Of a stretch of DNA of 64,000 bases, positions 17,828 through 26,701 are shown piece by piece. This stretch comes from Leadbetterella sp040829825 (GTDB lineage: Bacteria; Bacteroidota; Bacteroidia; Cytophagales; Spirosomataceae). Within the stretch, counting starts at the first letter, position 1, and each line of letters starts with the position of its first letter. The notes below the pieces were generated by a model. It had not been told where the DNA came from and made no database searches. It saw only the letters and a program-made list of their open reading frames with translations. Where the stretch lies: assembly GCF_040829825.1 (NCBI RefSeq), contig NZ_JBFOLH010000025.1; one strand, written 5' to 3'. Position numbers and translations under genes: made by a program.

Positions 17828-19249
17828 TCAGTTTTTCAGCGTATCGGGACAAACAAAATCAGTAAGAGAGAAAAGGCCGCTTTCCCGGATGGCTTTGAAT
17901 CCGCCCCGGATGTCGGTCACTTTTTCAAATCCCCTGGATTTCAGGATAGAAGCAAAAATCATAGAGCGGTAGCCGCCGGCGCAGTGTATGTAGTATTCTT
18001 TTTCCCTGTCCAGCTCTCCGAAGTGCTCATTAATATAATCAAGCGGCATATTTTCGGCGTTTGCGATGTGTTCGGACTGGAATTCATTCTGTTTCCGGAC
18101 ATCCAGGATGTTGATTCCGGGGTTTTGCTTCTGAATACCGTTCAGGTCTTCCGCGCTAACCGACCGGATGGTATCGGTTTCTTTTCCGGCTTCTTTCCAG
18201 GCGTCAAAACCTCCCTGCAGGTAACCGGCGGTGTGATCGTATCCTACGCGGGCCAGGCGGGTGACCACTTCTTCTTCCCGGCCGGGATCCGTCACCAGCA
18301 GGATCTCCTGGCGGATGTCGGTGATCAATGCGCCCACCCAGGGTGCAAAGCTGCCGTCGATACCGATATTGATGGAATTGGGGATGAAGCCACGGGCAAA
18401 GTCCTGCGGGTCACGGGTATCCAGTATAAGGGCACCGGTTTCATTGGCAGCGGCTTCAAATGCATCGGGACTTAAGGGCTCAGAGCCCCTTTTGATGACC
18501 GTGTCAATGCTTTCGTACCCTTTGATATTCATCATCACATTTTCCGGGAAATAGGCGGGTGGCGGCAAAAGGCCGTCGGTCACCTCCCGGATAAACTGCT
18601 CCTTGCTCATGGGCTGAAGCGCATAGTTGGTGGCTTTCTGGTGGCCCAACGAGTCGGAGGTCTCCTTGCTCATGTTTTTGCCGCAGGCGCTTCCTGCGCC
18701 GTGGGCCGGGTATACGGTGATATCGTCGGCCAGTGGCATGATCTTGTTGTGAAGCGAGTCGTACAGCATGCCGGCCAGCTTATCCTGTGTAAGATCTGAA
18801 GAGACCTTCTGTGCGAGGTCGGGCCGGCCCACATCGCCTATAAACAGGGTGTCGCCGGTAAACAGGGCTGTTTCTTTGCCGGTTTCATCAATAAGCAGGT
18901 AGCAGGAGCTTTCAAGGGTATGGCCGGGGGTATGAATTACTTTGATCTTCACGTCTCCCAGCGTGAGCAGCTCGCCGTCATGGGCTATGTGTGCCGTAAA
19001 GTCAGGCCGGGCGGTAGGCCCGTATATGATCTCAGCCCCGGTTTTTTGGGCCAGGTCGAGATGCCCGCTCACAAAGTCGGCATGAAAATGGGTTTCAAAG
19101 ATATATTTGATGGTGGCCTGGTCTTTTTCGGCTCTCCGGATATACGGGGCTACTTCGCGGAGCGGATCAATGATAGCGGCTTCTCCGTTACTGCTGATGT
19201 AATAAGCGCCCTGGGCCAGGCATCCGGTATATATTTGTTCTATTTTCAT
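17828..19249 (-). CDS. MBL-fold hydrolase fused to two rhodanese domains (persulfide dioxygenase-like)
   Basis: 473 aa. The N-terminal metallo-beta-lactamase domain has THFHADFVSGH, HTPGHTLESS and GDTLFIGDVGRPDL, typical of ETHE1/Blh-type persulfide dioxygenases. Two rhodanese domains follow (about 265-360 and 370-470). The second has an active-site loop HCAGGYRS with Cys; the first has TDPGREEE at that position, so it lacks the catalytic Cys and is probably structural. The role would be sulfide/persulfide detoxification using glutathione-like persulfides. Its start codon overlaps the exporter stop by one base (TAATG). Confidence 0.92.
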   Translation of the reverse strand: MKIEQIYTGCLAQGAYYISSNGEAAIIDPLREVAPYIRRAEKDQATIKYIFETHFHADFVSGHLDLAQKTGAEIIYGPTARPDFTAHIAHDGELLTLGDVKIKVIHTPGHTLESSCYLLIDETGKETALFTGDTLFIGDVGRPDLAQKVSSDLTQDKLAGMLYDSLHNKIMPLADDITVYPAHGAGSACGKNMSKETSDSLGHQKATNYALQPMSKEQFIREVTDGLLPPPAYFPENVMMNIKGYESIDTVIKRGSEPLSPDAFEAAANETGALILDTRDPQDFARGFIPNSINIGIDGSFAPWVGALITDIRQEILLVTDPGREEEVVTRLARVGYDHTAGYLQGGFDAWKEAGKETDTIRSVSAEDLNGIQKQNPGINILDVRKQNEFQSEHIANAENMPLDYINEHFGELDREKEYYIHCAGGYRSMIFASILKSRGFEKVTDIRGGFKAIRESGLFSLTDFVCPDTLKN

Positions 19250-20064
19250 TACATTTTGATGATTTTGATGCCCTCATTGAGAAGGATCATTATACCTAAA
19301 ACCAAAATAAGCCGTCCAAAGTTTTTTTTCAGCTTCTCTCCGTCCCATTTTTTTGAAATCCGGTGCCCGATAAATATCCCGGAAATGGCCAGGAGGGTGA
19401 TGGTGATCATGAATTTCCAGTCGATCTCGTCGCGGTGATGGGCCAGTCCGCCGAGGAATCCGATCAGCGAGTTGGCTGCAATAATAATCAGGGAGGTGCC
19501 CACAGCTATTTTCATGGGTAAGCGCCCGAACATGATCAGCGCGGGGATAATGAGAAATCCGCCTCCGGCGCCTACCAGGCCGGTCAGCAGGCCCACCAGG
19601 ATACCTTCAAGCATGATCCACGCTGTTTTGTAGTCGGACGGTTTGCTCCGGCTCAATTTTGGAGATGACTTCCTGTCTTTTATCATAGACAGCGAGGCCC
19701 CTATCATCAGCGAGGCAAAAAGCAGCATCAGGAACACCGGCTTGGTCAGGTGGAAATTCCCGATACGCAGGATATGGGTAGGAATGGCCGGGGCGATAAA
19801 AGCCCGGGTCAGTAAAACGGACAAAATGGAGGGGATTCCGAATAAAAGAGCCGTTTTCAGGTTGACCAGGCCCTGGGTATATTTGGGAATACCGCCTACC
19901 AGGCTGGTAGAACCCACTATAAAGAGGGAGTAAACTGTGGCTAAAACCGGGTCAATGCCGAAAATGTACACCAGCAGGGGAATGGTGAGGATAGAACCTC
20001 CGCCTCCGATCATGCCGAGAGAGACCCCTATGGCTATAGCAACCACGTATCCTATAGTTTCCAT
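19249..20064 (-). CDS. TauE/SafE-family sulfite/sulfonate exporter
   Basis: 271 aa with about 8 membrane segments in two repeats, each opening with the Gly-rich family motif (SLGMIGGGGSILTIPLLVY at about 15-33 and LTGLVGAGGGFLIIPAL at about 159-175). Members export sulfite, sulfonates or related anions. It is the first gene of the three-gene unit with the MBL-rhodanese protein and NUDIX, so sulfite made by persulfide oxidation is a plausible substrate. Confidence 0.9.
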   Translation of the reverse strand: METIGYVVAIAIGVSLGMIGGGGSILTIPLLVYIFGIDPVLATVYSLFIVGSTSLVGGIPKYTQGLVNLKTALLFGIPSILSVLLTRAFIAPAIPTHILRIGNFHLTKPVFLMLLFASLMIGASLSMIKDRKSSPKLSRSKPSDYKTAWIMLEGILVGLLTGLVGAGGGFLIIPALIMFGRLPMKIAVGTSLIIIAANSLIGFLGGLAHHRDEIDWKFMITITLLAISGIFIGHRISKKWDGEKLKKNFGRLILVLGIMILLNEGIKIIKM

Positions 20065-20180
20065 AAAAACAGGGGAGATGGGGAATAAATAAATAACCTG
20101 CCCTGCCTGCAGACAGGGTGAAAAACTGTAAAATTCATTGCTTATTCGATGGTATGTGTCGCCGGTGAACTTTTATACGT

Positions 20181-20188
20181 TACTTTTG
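20181..20188 (+). promoter_or_regulatory. -7 box upstream of the Ppx/GppA gene
   Basis: TACTTTTG is a perfect TAnnTTTG match 27 bases before the ATG at 20216; no convincing -33 element. Confidence 0.45.
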
Positions 20189-20215
20189 ACCCAACAAATA
20201 TACGAATAATTAAAT

Positions 20216-21133
20216 ATGATTTCAGCCATTGTGGATCTGGGTACAAATACCTTCCATATTTTGATTTTTGATAACGACCGGGTGATTTATAAGGAATCGC
20301 TTGCGGCAAAAATGGGTATGGGAGGCATTAATCGTGGCGAAATCACACCCGAAGGAGCAGAAAGGAGCATCCGGGTGCTGAAAATTTTCAGGGAGAAGCT
20401 GGATGCATACCAGGTGCCTGATGAACGGGTGTTTGCTTTCGGTACTTCTGCCCTGCGGTCTGCCGGCAATAAGGAAGAGGTGCTTGCCCGGATCAGGGAG
20501 GAAACCGGGATCTCCGTAAAAGTGATAGACGGGGCAGAGGAGGCTTTGCTGATCTATAAGGGGATCAGGCAGGCGGTAGCAATAGAAGAAACGGCCATGA
20601 TCGTGGATATCGGCGGCGGAAGCGTGGAGTTCATTATTTGTAACCCTGAAAAGGTGCTCTGGATGCGGAGCTTTGAGATGGGCGGACAGCGTTTGCTGGA
20701 ACGTTTCAAGAAAAAAGACCCGATTTCCCAGCCGGAAATCCATAAAATGGAACAATACTTCCGTGAAGAGCTTTTACCCCTCACCAACGCGGTACACCAG
20801 TATCAGCCAGCGGTGATGATCGGTTCCAGCGGAAGCTTTGATACACTGAACGATATGTATTATTGTAAAGCTACCGGTGATTTTCCACCCGAAGACATAG
20901 CCGGTTTTGACTACCCGGCAGAAGAGTTCGGAATAGCTTATGAGCAGCTGGTTTTCAGCACCCGGGAAGAACGGATGCGTATTGCCGGCATGAAAGAGCT
21001 GCGGGTAGACATGATTGTGGTGGCTATGGTACTGATCCGGTTTTTGCTCCAGGCGTTCGGGATAAAGAAAATCAAAATATCGAACTATGCGTTAAAGGAA
21101 GGGGCTATGGCGCAGTTGTCTTCGGGTGTATAA
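20216..21133 (+). CDS. Ppx/GppA-family phosphatase (exopolyphosphatase-like)
   Basis: 305 aa. IVDLGTNTFHILIFD (residues 5-19) and MIVDIGGGSVEFII (about 125-138) are the two phosphate-binding loops of the ASKHA fold; SSGSFDTLNDMY is the third. The protein contains only the catalytic part, lacking the C-terminal HD domain of long Ppx/GppA proteins, as usual in Bacteroidota. It hydrolyses polyphosphate or pppGpp; which one cannot be told from the sequence. Confidence 0.88.
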   Translation: MISAIVDLGTNTFHILIFDNDRVIYKESLAAKMGMGGINRGEITPEGAERSIRVLKIFREKLDAYQVPDERVFAFGTSALRSAGNKEEVLARIREETGISVKVIDGAEEALLIYKGIRQAVAIEETAMIVDIGGGSVEFIICNPEKVLWMRSFEMGGQRLLERFKKKDPISQPEIHKMEQYFREELLPLTNAVHQYQPAVMIGSSGSFDTLNDMYYCKATGDFPPEDIAGFDYPAEEFGIAYEQLVFSTREERMRIAGMKELRVDMIVVAMVLIRFLLQAFGIKKIKISNYALKEGAMAQLSSGV

Positions 21134-21164
21134 AAACAAGCTGTTACTTTACTAAAAAGCGGAA

Positions 21165-22679
21165 ATGCATAATAATTATTTTTTTCTCAGGAAACTGGCA
21201 GCAGCGTTGAACGGGCTTTTGAGCGGAACGCAGCTGCTGACCTGTTTTTCGCAGGAAAAAGATGAGCTGGTTCTGGGGTTTTCCAATAATGTGTACCTGA
21301 AGTGTATTCTTAAGCCCGATTTTTCATCGGTTACCGTGGCAGACGAGTTCAGCCGGGCAAGGAAAAACTCGGTGTCGCTGTGGGAGGAGCTGTACGGAAA
21401 TACGGTGAATGAAATCCGGGTGTTTGAGAATGAGCGGGCCGTAAAAATAGCCCTGGGACAGGAATTCACCCTGGTCATTAAGCTTTTTGGTAACCGGCCG
21501 AACTTCCTGGTTTACCGGGGCAATACCCTGACGGCTATGTTCAATAATAAGCTGCTGACCGATAAGACCCTGAAGCCGGAAGATTTTGACCGGGAGCTCA
21601 ACGCCGATTTTGCCACTTTTGAAAGCCTGGACGGGAATTACCGGAAACAGTTTTTTACGTTGGGGAAAGACCTGTCTGAGGCTTTAGACCGCGCTGCTGA
21701 TGGCCTGGATATTCCCGGAAAATGGGAAAAGGTTGTACAGCTTCTTGCTTATCTGGAAAATCCGCGGTTTTATATAGATTCAGGCGGACCGGTTCCGAAA
21801 CTCTCGCTTTTGCAGGGGGAGGAGCAACCGGATGCCCTTTCGGCCATTAATGCTTTTGTGAGCCGGTACCAGAAAGTAACGGCCCTCGACCGGCTGAAAT
21901 CTGACCTCACGGGAAAGCTCGTTAAAGACATGGCTAAAACCCGGAACTACATCAGCACCACCCGGGATAAGCTGGATGAGCTGCTCTCCGGGGTGAAAAA
22001 CGAAGAGATCGGGAATATTCTCATGGCCAACCTGCACGCCGTGAAGGAAGGCGCTACCGAGGTGGAGCTGGATAATTTCTACACCGGTGAACCGGTACGG
22101 ATCAGGCTGAAGAAAGAACTTTCTCCCCAGAAAAATGCGGAGGCCTACTACAGGAAAAGTAAAAATGAAAAGATCGAAATAGAAACCGCGCAAAAGAACC
22201 TTGAAGCGGCCGGTAGTAAGCTGGAAGCACTGGCAGAAAGGTTGCAGGAAATAGAACGCACCGAAGACCTGAGGCAGTTGAGAGGCGTGTCTAAAGAAAT
22301 GGCTTCTTCAGCCAATGCAGCAGCCAAAGATGATCTCCCTTTTAAAGAATATACCTGTAAAGGGATCAAAATATGGGTAGGACGAAACGCTAAAAATAAC
22401 GATCTGCTGACCACCCAATATGCCCGTAAGGACGACTGGTGGCTTCATGCCCGGGATACAAGCGGTTCACATGTGGTGATCAAAAGCCCGAACCCGTCAT
22501 CGGAAGTCCTGGAATATGCGGCCTCCCTGGCTGCCGGGTATTCCAAACGGAAATCGGAGAAGCTGGTTACCGTGCTTTATACCCAAAAGAAGTACGTGCG
22601 TAAGGCCAAAAACCTGGCGGCCGGGCAGGTCATTGTAGAGAAAGAAAAAACATTGCTGGTAGAACCCCGAAAGGAGTAA
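21165..22679 (+). CDS. NFACT family protein, RqcH-like ribosome quality control factor
   Basis: 504 aa. An N-terminal NFACT-N region (about 1-190) and a long coiled coil (about 230-370, e.g. KNLEAAGSKLEALAERLQEI) precede the NFACT-R domain (about 385-495) with DDWWLHARDTSGSHVVIK. RqcH recruits tRNA-Ala to stalled 50S-nascent-chain complexes and adds C-terminal alanine tails. The conserved DR/WLHAR-type motif is present. The protein is a little shorter than Bacillus RqcH. Starts soon after the Ppx gene and is probably co-transcribed with it. Confidence 0.88.
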   Translation: MHNNYFFLRKLAAALNGLLSGTQLLTCFSQEKDELVLGFSNNVYLKCILKPDFSSVTVADEFSRARKNSVSLWEELYGNTVNEIRVFENERAVKIALGQEFTLVIKLFGNRPNFLVYRGNTLTAMFNNKLLTDKTLKPEDFDRELNADFATFESLDGNYRKQFFTLGKDLSEALDRAADGLDIPGKWEKVVQLLAYLENPRFYIDSGGPVPKLSLLQGEEQPDALSAINAFVSRYQKVTALDRLKSDLTGKLVKDMAKTRNYISTTRDKLDELLSGVKNEEIGNILMANLHAVKEGATEVELDNFYTGEPVRIRLKKELSPQKNAEAYYRKSKNEKIEIETAQKNLEAAGSKLEALAERLQEIERTEDLRQLRGVSKEMASSANAAAKDDLPFKEYTCKGIKIWVGRNAKNNDLLTTQYARKDDWWLHARDTSGSHVVIKSPNPSSEVLEYAASLAAGYSKRKSEKLVTVLYTQKKYVRKAKNLAAGQVIVEKEKTLLVEPRKE

Positions 22680-22736
22680 GAAGGCAGTCGTGGCAGGCAG
22701 TTTTCCGCTAAGTGCCACTAACGGATCGCCCGGTAC

Positions 22737-22985
22737 TTACAACATCCAATTCTTAAAATAAAAGTAGTAGATAATGGTACCCACCGTGGCCAGTGCCACC
22801 AGGACAGAAAGCCAGAAATGCCTGAAATTGTCTTTGGAGAACAGGTAATAGATTACCCCTACCACTATCCATAATGCATAAAGGGCCGTTTGAAAACGGT
22901 CGTTGAAATCATCCAGAATAAGGTATAGCCCCAGCAGAATAAAGGCTATCCACGTAAATCTGATAAAGTAAAATCTCATCGCCAT
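22737..22985 (-). CDS. Small hypothetical membrane protein, 3 TM segments
   Basis: 82 aa from the ATG at 22985 (MAMRFYFIRFTWIAF...; a second ATG lies at 22979). The open frame continues upstream to 23117 but would cross the phenylalanine hydroxylase promoter and start, so I reject the longer form. Three hydrophobic segments separated by short charged turns (LDDFNDR, SKDNFRH). No family recognised. Confidence 0.6.
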   Translation of the reverse strand: MAMRFYFIRFTWIAFILLGLYLILDDFNDRFQTALYALWIVVGVIYYLFSKDNFRHFWLSVLVALATVGTIIYYFYFKNWML

Positions 22986-23073
22986 AAGGGTTCCATCCGG
23001 TTTCCCTGCAAAGTAAAAGAATTTTTCAGGATATAGGTTGATTTTTGCATAAAAGAAATAATCATTTGTATTA

Positions 23074-23104
23074 TTTGCTTTGACAATTAATAGTTGTAAC
23101 TTAG
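23074..23104 (+). promoter_or_regulatory. Promoter of phenylalanine hydroxylase gene
   Basis: TTTG (23074-23077), 19 bases, then TAACTTAG (23097-23104, one mismatch to TAnnTTTG). The ATG follows only 5 bases later, so the transcript is predicted to be leaderless or nearly so. Confidence 0.6.
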
Positions 23105-23109
23105 CTGTC

Positions 23110-24855
23110 ATGAACACCTTTAATAACCCACAGGTAGAGCGGCTTCCCGCCTATCTCCGGCAATATGTGGTAGACCAGTGCTATGATCGCTACACCTGGA
23201 CAGACCAGGCTGTGTGGCGTTACGTGATGCGGCAAAATTACAGCTACCTGAAGCATGTAGCCTATTATCCGTATATCCGCGGACTGCAACAGGCCGGCCT
23301 CAGTATTGAGTGTATTCCCGATCTTCAGACCATTAATGACCACCTGGGAAAAATAGGCTGGGGGGCGGTGACGGTTGACGGCTTTATCCCGCCTTCTGCT
23401 TTTATGGAGTACCAGCAGCATAAGGTGCTGGTGATTGCGGCCGACATCCGCCAGCTGAAGCATATTGAGTATACGCCGGCTCCCGATATCATTCATGAAA
23501 GTGCCGGGCATGCGCCCATCATTGTAGAACCCGAATACAATAGTTACCTGAGCTATTTCGGCAGCATCGGCACCAAAGCCATGTTTTCTGCCCGGGATTT
23601 TGAGCTGTACGAAGCCATCCGCCGGCTGAGCATTTTAAAAGAAACCCCCGGGGTAGCTGAGGCGGAGATCCTGGAGGCGGAGGAACAGCTGCAATTCATT
23701 TCCGACACGATGGGCGAGCCGTCGGAGATGGCGTTGCTGAGCCGCCTGCATTGGTGGACCGTAGAATACGGCCTGATAGGCAGCCCGGAAAACCCGAAAA
23801 TTTATGGAGCCGGTCTCCTGTCTTCCATAGGCGAGAGCAGCACCTGTATGAATCCTGCGGTGCCCAAGCTGTGGTATACGCCGGAGGCCGTTCATTACCC
23901 GTATGACATTACGCGGCCGCAGCCCCAGCTGTTTGTAACTCCCGATTTCCGTAACCTGACGGATGTGCTGGAGCAGTTTGCCGACACCATGGCCTTCAGA
24001 ACGGGTGGAGAAGCCGGCTTGAAAAAGGCCGTGGACTGCAAAAATGTATCCACGGCCCGGTATTCTTCCGGCCTGGAAGTAAGCGGAGTTTTTACCGGCT
24101 ATGAGGCAGCCCGGGGCAGGCCGGCTTTTATCCGGACAACCGGACCCTCTGCCTTGTCGTATGAGGGGAAAGAGCTGGAAGGGCATTCGCGCAGCTACCA
24201 TACACACGGGTTTTCTTCGCCCGTAGGCCTGCTGAAAGAAACCCGGAAGCCCTTAGAAGATTTTTCACCGGCTGACCTGCTGAGCCGGGGCTGGGAAAGA
24301 AACCGCTCCTGCCGCTTAGACTTTGAAAGCGGGGTCTCGCTGCATGGCGTTTTACAGGCTGCACTTTTCAGAAACGGGAAGTTGCTGCTGCTTACTTTTA
24401 CGGAATGCACGGTTCAGGGACCGGAAGGCGAAACCTTGTTTTTACCGGGATGGGGTACGTACGATATGGCCGTAGGAGAGGCTATTGTAAGCGTTTTTAA
24501 CGGGGCAGCCGACAAATCAGCCTGGGAAGAAACTCAGCATGTCAGTCCTAAAAAAACGGAGAGAATAAAATATGACGCAAAGACGCTTAAATTGCACGAT
24601 ATTTACAGCAGGATAAGGGAGATCCGGGAGTCAGGCGAGCATACTGGGCAGCTTAAAGACTTGTTGGCCCTGTTGAAAAGAGCGTATCCGGACGACTGGC
24701 TAGCGCCCCTGGAAATTTTGGAAATAGCCAGCCGGGTCTTGCCCGGGCTGGCAGAAGAAGCCGCCCGTTACCTGGCCTTGCTGAAAGAAAACAACACAGA
24801 ATACACGAAATTAATCACTGACGGGTTGCGGGTGATTAATTCAGAACAGGCGTAA
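23110..24855 (+). CDS. phhA: Phenylalanine 4-monooxygenase with long C-terminal extension
   Basis: 581 aa from the ATG at 23110. The catalytic domain (about 1-290) has the iron ligands in HESAGHAP (His129, His134) and a Glu in WWTVEYGLIG (about residue 220), plus YGAGLLSSIGES, as in tetrahydropterin-dependent aromatic amino-acid hydroxylases. It converts phenylalanine to tyrosine. About 290 further residues follow (KKAVDCKN... to the end) that are absent from the 260-290-aa proteobacterial PhhA; they include beta-rich and helical parts with no family I recognise. The extended form appears in other Bacteroidota. The SDR gene starts one base after its stop and may recycle pterin or be unrelated. 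Confidence 0.93.
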   Translation: MNTFNNPQVERLPAYLRQYVVDQCYDRYTWTDQAVWRYVMRQNYSYLKHVAYYPYIRGLQQAGLSIECIPDLQTINDHLGKIGWGAVTVDGFIPPSAFMEYQQHKVLVIAADIRQLKHIEYTPAPDIIHESAGHAPIIVEPEYNSYLSYFGSIGTKAMFSARDFELYEAIRRLSILKETPGVAEAEILEAEEQLQFISDTMGEPSEMALLSRLHWWTVEYGLIGSPENPKIYGAGLLSSIGESSTCMNPAVPKLWYTPEAVHYPYDITRPQPQLFVTPDFRNLTDVLEQFADTMAFRTGGEAGLKKAVDCKNVSTARYSSGLEVSGVFTGYEAARGRPAFIRTTGPSALSYEGKELEGHSRSYHTHGFSSPVGLLKETRKPLEDFSPADLLSRGWERNRSCRLDFESGVSLHGVLQAALFRNGKLLLLTFTECTVQGPEGETLFLPGWGTYDMAVGEAIVSVFNGAADKSAWEETQHVSPKKTERIKYDAKTLKLHDIYSRIREIRESGEHTGQLKDLLALLKRAYPDDWLAPLEILEIASRVLPGLAEEAARYLALLKENNTEYTKLITDGLRVINSEQA

Positions 24856-24856
24856 A

Positions 24857-25558
24857 ATGAATATAGTAGTGACGGGAGCCGGCAGCGGGCTGGGATTTGA
24901 GATTGTTTTAGACCTGGTGCGTAAAACAGAGCACCGGGTGGTGGCGGTATCCAGGAATGCCGGAAAGCTACGGCGATTGCTGGAAATAGCACGGGGCCTG
25001 AATCCCGAATGTAACCTGCTGCCGGTAAGCTTTGATTTGGTAAATGATGACCTGGCCCTGCTGGAGGATTTTGTCCTGAAATCATTGGGTACGGTAGATG
25101 TGCTGATCAACAACGCAGGGCAGCTGGTGAATAAGCCTTTTATGAAGACCACTGCCGAAGAGCTCACCCGGATGCTGAATACCAATGTGCTGGCCCACTT
25201 TAAGCTATCGCAGGCGCTGGTTCCGTTTATGCTGAAAGGGGGGCACATTGTGAATATCGGCAGCATGGGCGGATACCAGGGCAGCGTGAAATTTCCGGGC
25301 CTGTCGGCATACTCGGCCTCCAAGGGCGCTTTGGCCGTTTTAACCGAGTGCATGGCCCTTGAACTGGCAGAGTACAATGTAAAAGTCAATTGCCTGGCCC
25401 TGGGTTCTGTACAGACGGAAATGCTGGAAGAGGCATTCCCCGGCTACCAGAGCCCGGTGATGGCGTTTGAGATGGGCGCCTATGTGGCTGATTTTGCCCT
25501 GAACGCTTCCCGCTTTTTTAACGGTAAGGTTATCCCGGTTTCTGTGACTACGCCATAA
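24857..25558 (+). CDS. Short-chain dehydrogenase/reductase (SDR)
   Basis: 233 aa. Cofactor loop TGAGSGLGFE (about 5-14), NNAG (about 88-91), catalytic Ser in NIGSMGG and the YSASK motif with Tyr and Lys (about 151-155) mark a classical SDR. The gene begins one base after the phenylalanine hydroxylase stop, so they are co-transcribed; a dihydropteridine reductase-type role (recycling the hydroxylase cofactor) is a reasonable inference but not shown by sequence. Confidence 0.9.
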   Translation: MNIVVTGAGSGLGFEIVLDLVRKTEHRVVAVSRNAGKLRRLLEIARGLNPECNLLPVSFDLVNDDLALLEDFVLKSLGTVDVLINNAGQLVNKPFMKTTAEELTRMLNTNVLAHFKLSQALVPFMLKGGHIVNIGSMGGYQGSVKFPGLSAYSASKGALAVLTECMALELAEYNVKVNCLALGSVQTEMLEEAFPGYQSPVMAFEMGAYVADFALNASRFFNGKVIPVSVTTP

Positions 25559-25678
25559 AGTGAGAGAAATGACTTCACTTTAGCTCCTACCGCCACTAAG
25601 TTAGTTATAGGGTTTTTCTTAGGGTCAGTAATCTTTGAAAGATTTAACAGTTCTAATTTGTCCTGTAAATGAGTAAAA

Positions 25679-25870
25679 TCAACAATTACACTCACTTCTG
25701 CTAACATAAGTTTTATTATTATTAGAATTGATATAATAACATCCTCCTTTGGGGCCACGGTAAAGTGTCTTTCCGTTGTGGGTTCCACACCCGCCATATG
25801 GTGTTGGGTCATTGACTGAACAGCAGGTAAGCCCAAAAAAAATAATAAAAAGGAAGAATTTCTTTTTCAT
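25679..25870 (-). CDS. Small lipoprotein with PBCV basic adaptor-like motif
   Basis: 63 aa. Lys-rich start and hydrophobic signal MKKKFFLFIIFFGLTCC with lipobox Cys16 or Cys17. The mature part is Cys/Gly-rich: GGCGTHNGKTLYRGPKGG then YYINSNNNKTYVSR, which resembles the small PBCV-specific basic adaptor motif (GPxGGxYYINxxGxKxYV) found in many secreted or modular proteins. Five Cys remain in the mature chain. Lies in an AT-rich island. Function unknown. Confidence 0.65.
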   Translation of the reverse strand: MKKKFFLFIIFFGLTCCSVNDPTPYGGCGTHNGKTLYRGPKGGCYYINSNNNKTYVSRSECNC

Positions 25871-25903
25871 GAGAGTTATTAGGTTTGAAGTTTAAGATAA
25901 AAA

Positions 25904-26410
25904 CTATAATTGGTATTCGTCTGTAGATTCTTCTCCAGACGAATACGTTATTTTGATAAAAACTTTTTTACCATTGATCTCATATGATAATTGTTCATCA
26001 AGTGGATGATCTCTCCATCTCCCCTCTGAGTTTCCCCATCTGATATTATTCCCTATAAATTGAATTTTAGTAGATCTTCTCTCACCTTCAGAGTTAATGT
26101 AACTAGCGTGATAAATACCCCCATCGCTGATAACTCTTACTAATGAAGGTTTTTTGTCATACAGAGTACTGACAACGAATCTTGAAATTTCCTTCTCCTC
26201 TTCAGAGCTAGCTAGAAGCCTTGAAACAGGACTTGCGACTTTATTCGGTTTATCTAATAAAGTTTGGTCAATATTTGATACTGCTTCATCAACTATCCTG
26301 ATAGCTTGCTCTTCATGCATTCTATCTTCTTCCGTAATTTCGTACTTTTCATTTCTTTCCTTGGTACAAGCCCCTATTATTATTAATAGGGTTAATAGTT
26401 TTAACTTCAT
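25904..26410 (-). CDS. Hypothetical lipoprotein
   Basis: 168 aa from the ATG at 26410 (MKLKLLTLLIIIGACTK), giving a clean lipoprotein signal with Cys15; the frame upstream of this start looks non-coding. The mature chain begins with a charged helix (ERNEKYEITEEDRMHEEQA) and continues with beta-rich sequence (GGIYHASYINSEGERRSTK). No family recognised. AT-rich like the neighbouring small lipoprotein gene, 33 bases downstream, and likely co-transcribed. Confidence 0.65.
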   Translation of the reverse strand: MKLKLLTLLIIIGACTKERNEKYEITEEDRMHEEQAIRIVDEAVSNIDQTLLDKPNKVASPVSRLLASSEEEKEISRFVVSTLYDKKPSLVRVISDGGIYHASYINSEGERRSTKIQFIGNNIRWGNSEGRWRDHPLDEQLSYEINGKKVFIKITYSSGEESTDEYQL

Positions 26411-26646
26411 AAGTAATTGATTATTAAATTGTTGTTTTCTAAAAGGATCGGCCAAATTCGTAGGTGTATTAATCAAGATGATTCGCTGTCTTCAAGGTAA
26501 CAATCTTAATTTTTGAATCCATATTAGCAACATCTCCATATTAATTTTATAATTCTGCAAGAGTGCTATTAATAAAATCATATAATTTGACTATACATCT
26601 CTTGTTTTTCGCTACCTGCAAAATTATGAAGTTTGTTTATTTGTAA

Positions 26647-26686
26647 TTATGCATTTAATGTCTAATTTATGCATTTAATTTCTAAT
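26647..26686 (+). repeat. Tandem 20-bp repeat (2 copies)
   Basis: TTATGCATTTAATGTCTAAT (26647-26666) is followed directly by a copy with one change (26667-26686). It lies 15 bases before the start codon of a broken HTH regulator gene and probably was its operator. Confidence 0.8.
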
Positions 26687-26701
26687 AATTAGACGCTCAG
26701 A

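Noticed and set aside
22923..23117. Upstream extension of the small membrane protein at 22737
   Set aside because: It would cross the phhA promoter and start codon; the first 44 residues lack hydrophobic or conserved character.
25480..25836. 118-codon minus-strand frame overlapping SDR end and the small lipoprotein
   Set aside because: Half of it is antisense to the SDR gene, the rest overlaps the better supported lipoprotein, and nothing in it is recognisable. It might be a relic, but cannot be supported.
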